64,000 nucleotides of DNA. It comes from Chelonoidis abingdonii (taxonomy: Eukaryota > Chordata > Testudines > Testudinidae). The number at the start of each line of letters is the position of its first letter. The stretch's first letter is position 1. Below, piece after piece: positions 1 through 9,510 of the stretch. Below the pieces are notes generated by a model, which made no database searches, had not been told where the DNA came from, and worked only from the letters and a program-made list of their open reading frames with translations. The stretch spans positions 28,143,823-28,207,822 of the forward strand of contig NC_133770.1 of NCBI RefSeq assembly GCF_003597395.2. Reading direction: 5' to 3'. Both the position numbers and the translations under genes were made by a program.

Positions 1-386
1 GGGGGCTCAGACCCTCTGCTGCAGGGCTGAGCAACAATATACAGTTAGTTGGGGGCTCAGACCCTCTGCTGCAGGGCTGAGCAACAAACAAACAGTCTAG
101 AAGCCCAGGCCCCCGGGGAGGGCAGGGCAATAAGCAGTTCAGGTGTATAAAGCCCAGGCCCTGGCTTAGGGCGGGGCAGGAAGCGACTCAGGGCTCAGGC
201 CCTTCAGGAGGGGCTGAGCAAACAACCAGTCTGAATGGCCTCCTCAGGCCAGAGGGAGGGGGAGTCTGCCATCCCTGGAAGGGTGGCAGGGGGAACGCAG
301 GCCCTCCCACTCCACTGCATCCCAGCCCGGGGCCCTAGTAGCGGTTAACACTGCTGACAGTCAGTGGGGATCCTGACCGAAACACA

Positions 387-776
387 CTAACATAGGCTCA
401 GGTGAATCTCCAGCCTGACTGGGGTTGGCTGCCCCCGGCCACTTCCAATCTCCCCCTCACTGGGTACCTGCCATCCGCCGGTGCCATCTGGTGGGTCCCA
501 GACCATGGGCTGCTCAGGATACCAGGCATTGGGAACTCCAGGCCACTCCTCTATGTACCAGGTGTGGGGTGGCTCAGGCAACTCCTCTAGATGCCAGGCT
601 TTGGGAAGCTCAGGCAGCTTCTCTGGATGCCGGGCGTCAGCAAGTTCAGGCAGCAAATCCGGGTACCGAGCACAGTGCAGGTCAGGCCAGCACTCCTCCG
701 GGTACCGAGCATGGGGCAGGTCAGGCCAGCGCTCCTCTGGGTACCAAGCACGGGGCAGGCTGGGCCCAGCAGGAGC
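387..776 (-). other. Open frame of P/W-rich 13-residue repeats inside the minus-strand LTR
   Basis: On the minus strand, an open frame begins after a TGA at about 776 and runs to about 387. It reads 'APAGPSLP' and then units such as 'AWYPEERWPDLPH', 'ARYPEECWPDLHC' and 'ARHPEKLPELPK', each 39 bp or near it, and ends in a non-repetitive tail containing 'MVWDPPDGTGGWQVPSEGEI'. The same frame, repeats and tail exist in the other LTR copy (13555-13971). There is no upstream in-frame ATG between the TATA box and the repeats; the first methionine is the one in MVWD. It may be an LTR-encoded peptide, a leader exon (CAG|GTACCC at about 470-462 could be a splice donor), or a tandem repeat whose period happens to be a multiple of three. 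Confidence 0.4.
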
Positions 777-835
777 TCAGGCACCAGGATCTCTCCTCTC
801 CAACCACCTCCCTCCAACTGAGCGCTGGGGCCATG

Positions 836-843
836 CTTTTATA
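836..843 (-). promoter_or_regulatory. TATA box of the minus-strand LTR
   Basis: The minus strand reads TATAAAAG immediately after GGGCGGGACAGGAAG. The same block is identical in the other LTR copy at 13476-13498, although the surrounding sequence has diverged. A GC box about 15 bp from a TATA box fits a polymerase II LTR promoter. Activity is not shown. Confidence 0.65.
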
Positions 844-965
844 CTTCCTGTCCCGCCCCTTGACTTCCAGGGGGTGGGGACAGGTGGTGGTGGCTCTGCC
901 CCCTGCTGCGCCTGTTCTGGCTTGTCCCTCTCAGGCGTTGTGGGGAGTGACGCCTCCTCGCTGTA

Positions 966-3085
966 ATCTCCTATAATTTATTGTACTTCACCAACTCTAT
1001 TTTTCTTGTTGAAGGCAATATCCTTCCGATTAATGTTTAAACACATAAGAAATATTATTTAAAACACACTTTTTAAACAAACCTCCCCACCCCATTTTTC
1101 CCATTGTGAGATATTGGTTTTTAAAGCGAAAGTGATATGTTTATAAACTGCAATAGGAAAATTAAATGAACTGTAAACATATCTTTGCGGAGTGCAGCGT
1201 AGGCATAATTTGTGCAAGGACTTCTAATAAAGAAACATATCAACACATAGTTAAAATCACTGTGGCTTCAAATATTTAAGTAACCCTCTGGGAAAGGTCA
1301 TGATTATCAGAAATCCTAATCCAGAACTCACTCACACACAGTGCAAGAGTGAAGATTCTCAGATATTTTTTTCCGTGTTAACAATTTGCAAGAAATTGGA
1401 TAACCCCATGGATACTGTGGTATCCTTCATGTTTTTCCAGTTTGCCATAATCATGTGACTTAAAAATGAGAAATCCAGTTCTTAGTGCTTTTTGTATCCA
1501 GCATGTTTTAGTGCCAGGCAATATAGGAGTCCAAAGATATATACAGCTCTGATCCTGAGACCTGTTGGCTTGGGTCGAGGGAGTGTGGAGCTTTTCAAAA
1601 GACTGGGATGCAGTAAGGATAAAGGATATAGTACATCATGTTGCTGTAGATCCCAGTGTGCTGCCAAAGGTACACAGACTACGTAAAACTCTACTTCTAC
1701 TGAGAAATAAAGTAAAAGTTGAACTTGACTGAAAGTTAAAATTGGATGTTATTGAGTGAATACACCAACTGGTATCAGGAAATAGACTTCAGTCTCTCTT
1801 AACAGCACTACTGGGTGGAAAACACTTACTAGACAGGCTGCTTCCCCTCCCTGCTCCCTTTGGAGTGATTACTTCTGTTGCTGGAACGAGTTTCACTCAG
1901 CCCTTGCACTTCCCAGACTGTGCCTGGCCCCTACAAAGGGGTGCAGGGGAAGGAGTCTTCGTGCATCCTGAACCTCTCCCACACATACACCATTTCCACA
2001 GGGCTAAAAACTTTTTATTTAACATTTAGGATCCTAATTTTCAGTGTGTTTGCTAGAAGCTGGTGTGAGAAAAGGACAGTTAGCTAGGCAAGCACCCTAT
2101 AGAATCTCCTCAGTAGTCTAAAGAAGCTGGACATTAGTCTCAATGTTCTTTAGGCCTCTGAAGAGTAATAATGTTCAAGAGCAAATATTGATCCAAAGGG
2201 GAAGTTTTACTTATAACCACAAGTCTCAAAGAGGATCATTACATCCCCTGTGGTGTGTATATCACCGCAGGAGCCAAGAAGAGTACAGAGGATAGAAATA
2301 CTTGGCCAGATTTTCACACATTAGCTTTTGTTCTTGCACCCAAGATTTCCACTTTAGTAATTTAGTCTTATTTGAACCTGTAAAATTGCAAGTATAAAAA
2401 ACAGTGTGCAATGATTTGGCCAGCTCTAGTTATAAATTTTAAAAGAGTATTTTCACCTGGGTAAAATATATTGAAACAGTCCAAAGTATTCAGGTTCTTA
2501 TCCCGTGATGATTAGCTTATATTATGGGAGAACAGCCAGGTCTCAGCTGGGTTATGGGTAGAAAACAAAATCGGGCAATATCTGAGAAGCTAAATAACAA
2601 TAGTTTGAAATACTGGGAATCTGGTGTCACGTTGGTTTTTGGCGTGAAGTCAGCTATCCATTTTCCATTGACTATCCTTTTGCCCATTCAATGAGACTCC
2701 AGTGTAAAGTTCCAAAATCGTCGCTTCTGGTAATGGGGGGTGATTTCCAGCTGACTAGGAGCGCCCACTACATAATGAGATTTCATAAGGAATCATTCAG
2801 ATAACCACCTCCCTTAAAACCAAAAGACTTGGCATCTACTGCTCTTGTTGACCACCAGACTGGATTTCTTGCTAGTTTTCTTCCTGGCTTTCAGAAGGGA
2901 CTTCCAGCAGAACTGAAATCTGGAGCTGTTTCAGCTCTTAGCACCTGAGTCCTCAAAATAAAAGGGCATCTGTTTATGGCATATCTCTTTACACATTTTT
3001 GGCTATCATAACATTGAAATTTCAAGTCCAATGATCATCAGCTCCAGTTTACAGATATTTGACAGGCTGAACTCACCTTTCTCTC
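966..3085. other. Unique AT-rich sequence, no gene seen
   Basis: Low-GC sequence without long open frames or recognisable repeats. Short open frames around 1482-1686 and 1878-2087 show no family features and are taken as chance. Nothing supports an exon here. Confidence 0.5.
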
Positions 3086-3112
3086 TTTTTTTTTTTTTTT
3101 TTTTTTTTTTTT
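3086..3112. repeat. Poly-T run abutting an assembly gap
   Basis: An uninterrupted T run of 27 bases ends exactly at the first N. It may be the minus-strand A-tail of a retroposed copy, or a homopolymer that stopped the assembly. The open frames spanning the gap are artefacts. Confidence 0.8.
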
Positions 3113-3876
3113 NNNNNNNNNNNNNNNNNNNNNNNNNNNNNNNNNNNNNNNNNNNNNNNNNNNNNNNNNNNNNNNNNNNNNNNNNNNNNNNNNNNNNNNN
3201 NNNNNNNNNNNNNNNNNNNNNNNNNNNNNNNNNNNNNNNNNNNNNNNNNNNNNNNNNNNNNNNNNNNNNNNNNNNNNNNNNNNNNNNNNNNNNNNNNNNN
3301 NNNNNNNNNNNNNNNNNNNNNNNNNNNNNNNNNNNNNNNNNNNNNNNNNNNNNNNNNNNNNNNNNNNNNNNNNNNNNNNNNNNNNNNNNNNNNNNNNNNN
3401 NNNNNNNNNNNNNNNNNNNNNNNNNNNNNNNNNNNNNNNNNNNNNNNNNNNNNNNNNNNNNNNNNNNNNNNNNNNNNNNNNNNNNNNNNNNNNNNNNNNN
3501 NNNNNNNNNNNNNNNNNNNNNNNNNNNNNNNNNNNNNNNNNNNNNNNNNNNNNNNNNNNNNNNNNNNNNNNNNNNNNNNNNNNNNNNNNNNNNNNNNNNN
3601 NNNNNNNNNNNNNNNNNNNNNNNNNNNNNNNNNNNNNNNNNNNNNNNNNNNNNNNNNNNNNNNNNNNNNNNNNNNNNNNNNNNNNNNNNNNNNNNNNNNN
3701 NNNNNNNNNNNNNNNNNNNNNNNNNNNNNNNNNNNNNNNNNNNNNNNNNNNNNNNNNNNNNNNNNNNNNNNNNNNNNNNNNNNNNNNNNNNNNNNNNNNN
3801 NNNNNNNNNNNNNNNNNNNNNNNNNNNNNNNNNNNNNNNNNNNNNNNNNNNNNNNNNNNNNNNNNNNNNNNNNNNN
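3113..3876. other. Assembly gap (764 N)
   Basis: Run of N only. Apparent proteins that cross it have no sequence support. Confidence 0.99.
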
Positions 3877-4511
3877 GAGTGGATTTGATGGCTGCACAAC
3901 ATTTTGCTTTGGGGATTAGTGACTTTCATAGGTGGCCAACCACAACACTGACCGAGTCTTAAAAGCTGCAGAAATAAAACCTTTGAGACTTGTTCTTTGT
4001 ATAGGCTCCATGCAGTATACACAATTTTCCACTATGTGCTCATGGGGGACCTAATTCAGGTATCATTTGTTGTGCGTGACGCAGGCACGTACTAAAGGAT
4101 GAGAACAGAAACGTTTGACAAGTGCAAGTATGTTTCTCTCTCTGGGATTATGAGTTCAAGTAAGCCACACAGCCTTCGGTAGATGCTATGTGGTTTCTGT
4201 CTAGAGCCATTACAAATGCAACCCAACATGAGAAAAAAAAAAAAGCACACCCAGGAAAGTGTGAGGGACTGCAAGTTTTTTTTTCTTTTTGGTGGGTTTT
4301 TATAATAAAGCAGGAGGAAGGCCCATTTCATGATTAATATTTTGTGTGCCAGTTAATAGGCAGAAACGAATGATTAGGCCAAACCTTGAATTTTAATGCA
4401 AAAATGAATTAGACCTCTATATTTCCAGCTGAAGACCAGGGATGCAATATCTACTTTTGTTCCCATCCTCTGTATATATGAGCTCCCAATCTCTCTGCTC
4501 TCCATATGGCT
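3877..4511. other. Unique sequence, no gene seen
   Basis: Ordinary intergenic sequence with a short A run at about 4232-4243 and a T-rich tract at 4277-4290. No repeat family or exon recognised. Confidence 0.45.
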
Positions 4512-4600
4512 GACTGGATTAGATAGTGGTTAAGAGTGCTGCCCTTTGATACGAGGAGACCGGGTTTTCAAATCCCAGTGGCACCCAACTTTCAGTAGGA
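4512..4600 (+). repeat. tRNA-like head (A-box/B-box) at the 5' side of a LINE
   Basis: The sequence TAGTGGTTAAGAG (from 4524) looks like a tRNA A box, and GGGTTTTCAAATCCC (4562-4576) looks like a B box with two extra T. Spacing is about 25-30 bases, as in tRNA-derived SINEs. A SINE-like body follows (about 4600-4740) and runs without an obvious break into the LINE. It may be an independent SINE that the LINE inserted beside, or the LINE's own polymerase III-type 5' region. Confidence 0.5.
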
Positions 4601-7165
4601 GTCCTTAGGCAAAAGACCCCTAATGCTTCACCTGCCATACCTCAAATATGGAGTGACACGGGAACTAGGGAGAGTCATGCTGGCTCGGACCAATTGCCCG
4701 GATTACAAGGTCGGTGCCAGATGCGGAGGGAACCAGGGATGATCTGAACAAGAAGGGGGCTACTGAACAACCATTCATGGATTGAGAGAAGAACCTGGAA
4801 TTGCTAGAATGCTACTACAACAGTAACCTAACTGAGAGGGGATATGTGAAATGTATGAGGGGACTATGATGGACAAAAGACCACCATCCACAGCTTACTG
4901 AGAGACAGCTCAGTTACCGAATGCTTCAACAGAGTAAAAGAGGAGCTGCTCTCCACAGCTTGAGACTAGACCCAACTCCACATTACATCCCAGATCAAGA
5001 AGACCTGGAAAACAAGTGGCATGTGTGGCCCACACCTGAAGCTTGAAACTTCACTGCCAAACCCCCTCCATTGTCAGAGCACAGCCAGAGGGATTATGAG
5101 GATTAAATCACGGAATACTAGCTTACCAGGTCAATCCTGGAGACCGATTACCCAAGGCTCAGTGAGAAGTACCATCAGGCAGTATGTTAGAAGATGCCCA
5201 TCGAGCCCTCATGACAATCGCCTACTACCACCCATAACTCAAAACCAATGAACTGGTATACGCTACAGCGCCTCTGTATCCTGGAATACTGGCTACACGA
5301 TCAGAAGAACAACAGCATGACCCACCCGAAAATGAGGGTTGGAGGAGAAGATCAGGGCAAACTCAGAGAGAAAGTTAGTCAGGTGTGGAACCTACAGGAA
5401 GGGTGGAGAGATTAAGGATAAGACTGTAGCTACGGAAAAAATACAAGGGCCTTGACTCCATCTGAAGCCCTTAGAGACTGCGCTAAAACCCAAAGGACTT
5501 CCACAGCACTGGCTACCAGCTCAGGAGATACACTAGAGAAGCAGGGTCCAAAAAAGTTTAAAATGCCGCCCTGTTCTCCAAAGAGCCATCCAAGGATGTA
5601 CTCCCCAACGGTAGTTACCAATAAACGCGAGAAACTGAACAGTACTGGGAAAACATTATGGAGAAAGAGAAGACTCATAACACCCAGGTGCAAAATGACT
5701 GCAGACTTGAGACGGAGCCAAGCAACTCCCAGAACAGAAACCATTCACGCATCACAGTAGAAGACATCCGCAGCGGGCAAGAACATGCAAGAGCTGGACA
5801 CAGACATGATCCAACCTACTGAGTTAAAGAAAGGTAACACAGTGCTGGAACGCCTAGCAGCAAAATGAACAAGCTGCTAGCAGCAGGCTCCCCACCAAAC
5901 TGGCTAAACAGGAAGGACAGTGTGGATCATGAAAGACCCTGCAACAGGGACAGAACCGGCCAATAAACCTACCTCCCACAAGCATGGAAAAGTTCCTATC
6001 AGGCATCATAAGCTGCCAAGCTACAGGACCATATGGGCCAAGTACATGAGCACACTCAGAAGCATTGGGAACAACACAGAGGCTCAAAAACACCAGGGCT
6101 CATAGATCAGATGCAGTCGCCCAAAGATCTCAAGCGGTCTAGAACAAGACCAATCCTGAGCACGAGCGTGGATGACTACAGGAAAGCCTACGACACTCAA
6201 TGCCCGCACATGTGGATCTGTTGGAATGCTTCGGCGGCTATGCAAAGTCAACAGACACTAAGACATTCCTCCAAGAACTCAAGGACTATGGGAGATAACA
6301 AACTGGAAGTCAAACTGCAGGCAGCTTGCCAAGGGCCATCAAGTGCGGCATATACCAAGGTTGACAGCCACTGTCCCCCTGCTGTTCTGCATAGCTTAAA
6401 CCCCCCAGCCAGATAATCACAAGGACTGGATACAGGTTCAGGAGTGAACTACCTCATCAGCCACGCTCCTCTACATGTGATGACATCAAGAATGAACGAG
6501 ACAGTCGAGCTCGCTAATCCACCTGATGCGGACTACAGTGAGGATCGGGATGTCATCGGCTGGAGGAATGTGGCCGAAGCGGGATGATGGCAAGTGCAAA
6601 GATGAAGAGGAGAGGAAAGGTAGTCAAAGAACTGGAAATTGTTTAAATTGGAAACTACCAGCGGGCACCATAGCAGAACATAACAGACCAGCAGGCTACC
6701 AAGTACCTTGGTCCTCCCACATCACATGGAAAACCAACATGAGGAGGCAAGGAACGACAGCAAACCATCCAGTAGACATAACAAAGTTAGTCGAACCAAA
6801 GGATATTAGACAGGCGTCCCTTCCTTGAAACCTTGGAAAGAGCGTCAGCTCCAGTGGAAAACTGAAAAAGAACAAGATCCACGCCATCAACAGATAAACC
6901 CTGTGGTTTATAGTGAGCTGGCCAAAGGAGGAGATGGAAGGCTGCCGATGTGAAAGATCTGGAAGCTCCTCCACAATAGCACGGAGGTTCCACGCCGAAG
7001 TTCAACACCCAGAGGACTTATTACCAGTTGGGGAAAGAAGGCGTGTTGGGCGGGCTTGGTGAGCGTCAAAGCCACGTCCGGACAAATCCGGAACATCCAG
7101 GTACATCAGTAAGATGCCCCCAAAGATGAGCTGCACATGACAGAGCGGGAGGAATGCTATATATA
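4600..7165 (+). mobile_element. Decayed non-LTR retrotransposon (LINE), probably of the R2/R4 (Dong/Rex6-like) group
   Basis: Fragments of one long protein can be followed across many frames. At about 6170-6220 the frame reads 'DDYRKAYDTQCPHMWI', matching reverse-transcriptase motif A of this LINE group (DYxKAYD..PHxWI). About 270 bases on, 'LLYM' is followed by GATGAC (about 6469-6490), the catalytic YxDD region, broken by one extra base. Further pieces follow at 6690-7100 ('HGG..PK' region and 'GLGE' segment), which fit the C-terminal part carrying the restriction-like endonuclease, though catalytic residues cannot be confirmed. The element ends in a short TA run (7158-7168). It is riddled with stops and frameshifts, so it is not active. 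Group assignment is from recollection of the family's motif pattern; a tblastx search would settle it. Confidence 0.7.
6033..6416 (+). pseudogene. LINE reverse-transcriptase fragment (motif A region)
   Basis: This is the longest surviving open frame of the decayed LINE, 127 codons. The region around residues 46-60 contains 'DDYRKAYDTQCPHMWI', reverse-transcriptase motif A with its aspartate. After about residue 95 the frame departs from the expected RT sequence because of indels; the sequence 'KCGIYQG'-like (RT motif B) is recognisable at about 6340-6362 in another frame. Non-functional. Confidence 0.65.
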
Positions 7166-7172
7166 TATATGT
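7158..7172. repeat. Short (TA)n run at the LINE 3' end
   Basis: An alternating TA tract of about 14 bases ends the recognisable LINE body. It may be the element's tail or the target microsatellite; R4-group elements are known to favour simple AT-rich repeats. Confidence 0.6.
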
Positions 7173-7282
7173 ATAGGAATAAATACATCTTATTGATTTT
7201 CATTACATCTCATCCCCAAAACTCTGGTTATATGGACACATTTTAGAGCCAAATTTCATCTGTATCTTTTTCATATGACCAG

Positions 7283-7690
7283 TGTCAGGATTAAGAACCC
7301 ACAAGTAGCCTGCTTCCCTGCTGATTTAACCCCTTCTCAGTCTAATGAGTGTAGCTGGGCCCTAACTGAGCTGCCTGATTGGCCAAACTATCTGACTAGC
7401 TGAGGGGATCACAGTCATGCTTTTAAGACCACCATCACCACCACCAGCAGCGGGGTACTGGCTGCTCTAAGCACTCACTCATGGCTATGATAGTGCCTCC
7501 TTGTTCCCTCCTTGTTACAGTCATGCTCCTATCCCAGCCTTGCCTCATTCCAGGTAACCTGGATCTGACCCTTAGTTCCAATTTCTGAACTCTGACTTCT
7601 CATTCCTGGCCACTCTCATTCCTGGCCACTAACTCCTGCTCCAATAGTTAGGCATGATTGCCCTTGTCCCAGTCTCTGAAAGCCAGGCTT
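7283..7690 (+). mobile_element. Possible LTR remnant
   Basis: The block starts with TGTCAGGATTAAG and has a CCAAT-like GATTGGCC followed by CTTTTAAG (TATA-like, about 7421-7428). It then has a pyrimidine-rich, 'ctgactctgac'-type tail resembling the U5 part of the LTR at 26232-26702. No CA end or target duplication was found, so it is truncated or misjudged. Confidence 0.35.
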
Positions 7691-8616
7691 GGATGAGGTT
7701 TTAAAGAACCTTGAAGTAAATTGGATAGTGCATGGGGAGACATTGTAGGTTGCTTAGCATGAATATAATATGTTCTCTTCAGCTGATCCTGCTTAGGAGA
7801 ATTGCAGCTGTATTATCCACTAGCTGCAGCCTTGTGAACTTCTCATCTAATCCTATGAATAATAAATTACAATAGACTATCTCAATATTGTTCTACATCC
7901 TGTTTATTGCTACCAAAGCAATGTCACATGTGACATGATTATTTAAAACTATTACTATATAGCTCTCCAAATCTGACAACTTGGTATCTTCCCAATTCTC
8001 CTCAATCTTCCTCTTTAAATTAATTTGTTTAGCTAAAAGATGTCATGCTGGCATCACAAGTTCTCATCTGAATGAAGTTTTATGGATCTTGCATGGCCCC
8101 TCCAAATGTTTCCCCTCTTCACAGTATATTACAGTTTCAGTGCAGCAATGGACAGGGACATGTTATAATTTCACTTTGTCAATGGCTAAAAATGTTGTTC
8201 TTTTCCACTCAAGGATAACCAGCGTGTGATTGAACAGTTGGCTCATTCATAGTTAGTTTATAATTTAGAATTAGATGCCTGCTCTGATCTTTTGAGGGCA
8301 GATGAGCATCCATCACTATTCTGTGTCAGTTTCTTGCAGTCAAAAGTAGGAGCTTAATAAAGAGTATCATTTCCCCCTTTTAACCTTAATAGGTAACAAG
8401 CAGTTTGTTTGGTGATTTTTGACATCTGACGCGCTGTGGCACCATTGTTTTTTCTCACACTTTAAAAAGTCATGCTGCAAAAATATTGACCTTTTTCCCC
8501 ATCCACCATTTGAACGATTCATCATTCTTTTCTTTTTATCCATTGTGCACAAATTACTTCTTGCTTTACTTGTCATTTTGCCAATGAATTACATCTTGGT
8601 AAAGTGACTTGGTAGG
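7691..8616. other. Unique sequence, no gene seen
   Basis: AT-rich sequence with only short chance open frames (7981-8229, 8367-8607). No repeat recognised. Confidence 0.45.
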
Positions 8617-8707
8617 TAATGGACCAGATCCTCAGATAGCGTAAAACATTGTTGTTCCATTGACTTTGGTTTACACCACCTGAGAACTAGGTCAAAATCT
8701 GCCTATC
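8617..8707. repeat. Decayed copy of a dispersed palindromic element
   Basis: It reads 'ccagatcctcag...ttccattgacttt..tttacaccacctgag', the same word order as other copies in this window whose ends mirror each other (see 38622-38722 and 23963-24057). Here the left half is eroded. Confidence 0.45.
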
Positions 8708-8819
8708 AATGCAATTGAAGGTGTAACTAAGGGCAGAATACGGCCCAATGGTATTTAGCAAAATAAAATAAAAAAAAACTTACATGACAGGGTTCCTGTG
8801 CTATGCTTTGTCTTGTGTG

Positions 8820-8820
<1 letters not shown>

Positions 8821-8850
<30 letters not shown>
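8821..8850. repeat. Poly-T tract of 30
   Basis: Uninterrupted T run preceded by unique sequence. No SINE or pseudogene body was recognised on either side. Confidence 0.9.
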
Positions 8851-8851
<1 letters not shown>

Positions 8852-9035
8852 ATCCTGCAATGGGTCTTGGTAAGCTGAAAGTTATGGCTGTGATCACTTT
8901 CTGTTCCACTTGTTTCCTATCACATCACCACGTTTATATGTACTCCCTGTATGGTATGTTGTAGCTTGCACAATTTGACATATAAAAAATTGTGTGATGG
9001 TATTACCTTAACTATCACAAACCCCAAACAGTCTT

Positions 9036-9345
9036 CTTTGAAAGGCTAGTGACTTTTTTCTGCATAACGTATTTTTTTCTGATGAAAAATGGCCTTTTTT
9101 CAAATGGAACTTTTTGTGAACAATTGTTGATGTCATCTACCTTTCTTGTGTTTCATGAATGTTTTTTATCAAACAATGTTTTAATCCGTTTTTATTTAAA
9201 ACATTATTAATTTCTTTTTCAGTATATGAAATTGTTCAACAGTTTAAAATACATTTGATGAGAATTTCTATTTAAAAATTGATAAACGTGAAAACGTTTG
9301 ATAAAGAAGCAGAAATAGCTCTGTTTTGAGCCTTACGCTATAGAA
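9036..9345. repeat. Possible copy of an AT-rich inverted-repeat element
   Basis: Composition and word usage ('gatgaaaaatgg', 'tttcatgaa', 'aaaattgataaacgtgaaaacg') resemble the elements at 18701-19094 and 25663-26100. Its ends are not defined, so membership is tentative. Confidence 0.3.
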
Positions 9346-9414
9346 ACAATCTTGAAATTTCTCACAACTGATTTCTTTTTTCCATATTCAACCAGCTCTA
9401 CTACTTTGCTACTT

Positions 9415-9510
9415 TTCTGAATAGGGTTCAGCACAATGGGACCCTGGTCTTTGATTGGGGTTGCTGGGTACTATTTTACTACAATAACAATATGTTTGTA
9501 ACTATATTAA
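9415..9510 (+). repeat. Ancient LINE 3'-end-like fragment (L2/CR1-type tail)
   Basis: 'ttcagcacaatgggaccctggtctttgattgggg' followed by 'actacaataacaatatg' matches the order seen at 51095-51195 ('gcctagcacaatcggatcctggtcca...acagtaatacaaataatgataat'). The two copies support each other as a dispersed LINE-tail family. The exact family is not certain. Confidence 0.5.

Larger units (their letters stand above)
1..965 (-). mobile_element. LTR of an endogenous retrovirus/LTR retrotransposon, minus strand, cut by the window start
   Basis: Read on the minus strand, this is a diverged copy of the complete LTR at 13309-14763. Shared landmarks in order are: the start at 965 (TACAGCGAGG against TGTAGCGAGG), a GC box directly before a TATA box (TATAAAAG, 836-843), an open frame of short P/W-rich repeats (about 480-780), a conserved GC-rich block (about 240-380) with a GGTGGCA-type hairpin, and a decayed array of roughly 45-50-bp units (1-230). 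The 3' end lies outside the window, so whether this is a solo LTR or belongs to a provirus cannot be told. The family looks ERV- or Gypsy-like, but no gag-pol is in view. Seen directly: homology to the second copy. Inferred: LTR identity, from the ends and target duplication of the other copy. Confidence 0.8.

Noticed and set aside
3006..4022. Long open frames of 338, 285 and 274 codons
   Set aside because: They run through a block of N and have no sequence support.
4524..4590. A functional tRNA gene
   Set aside because: The B box has two extra T, acceptor stem pairing is not evident, and it continues into SINE/LINE sequence.
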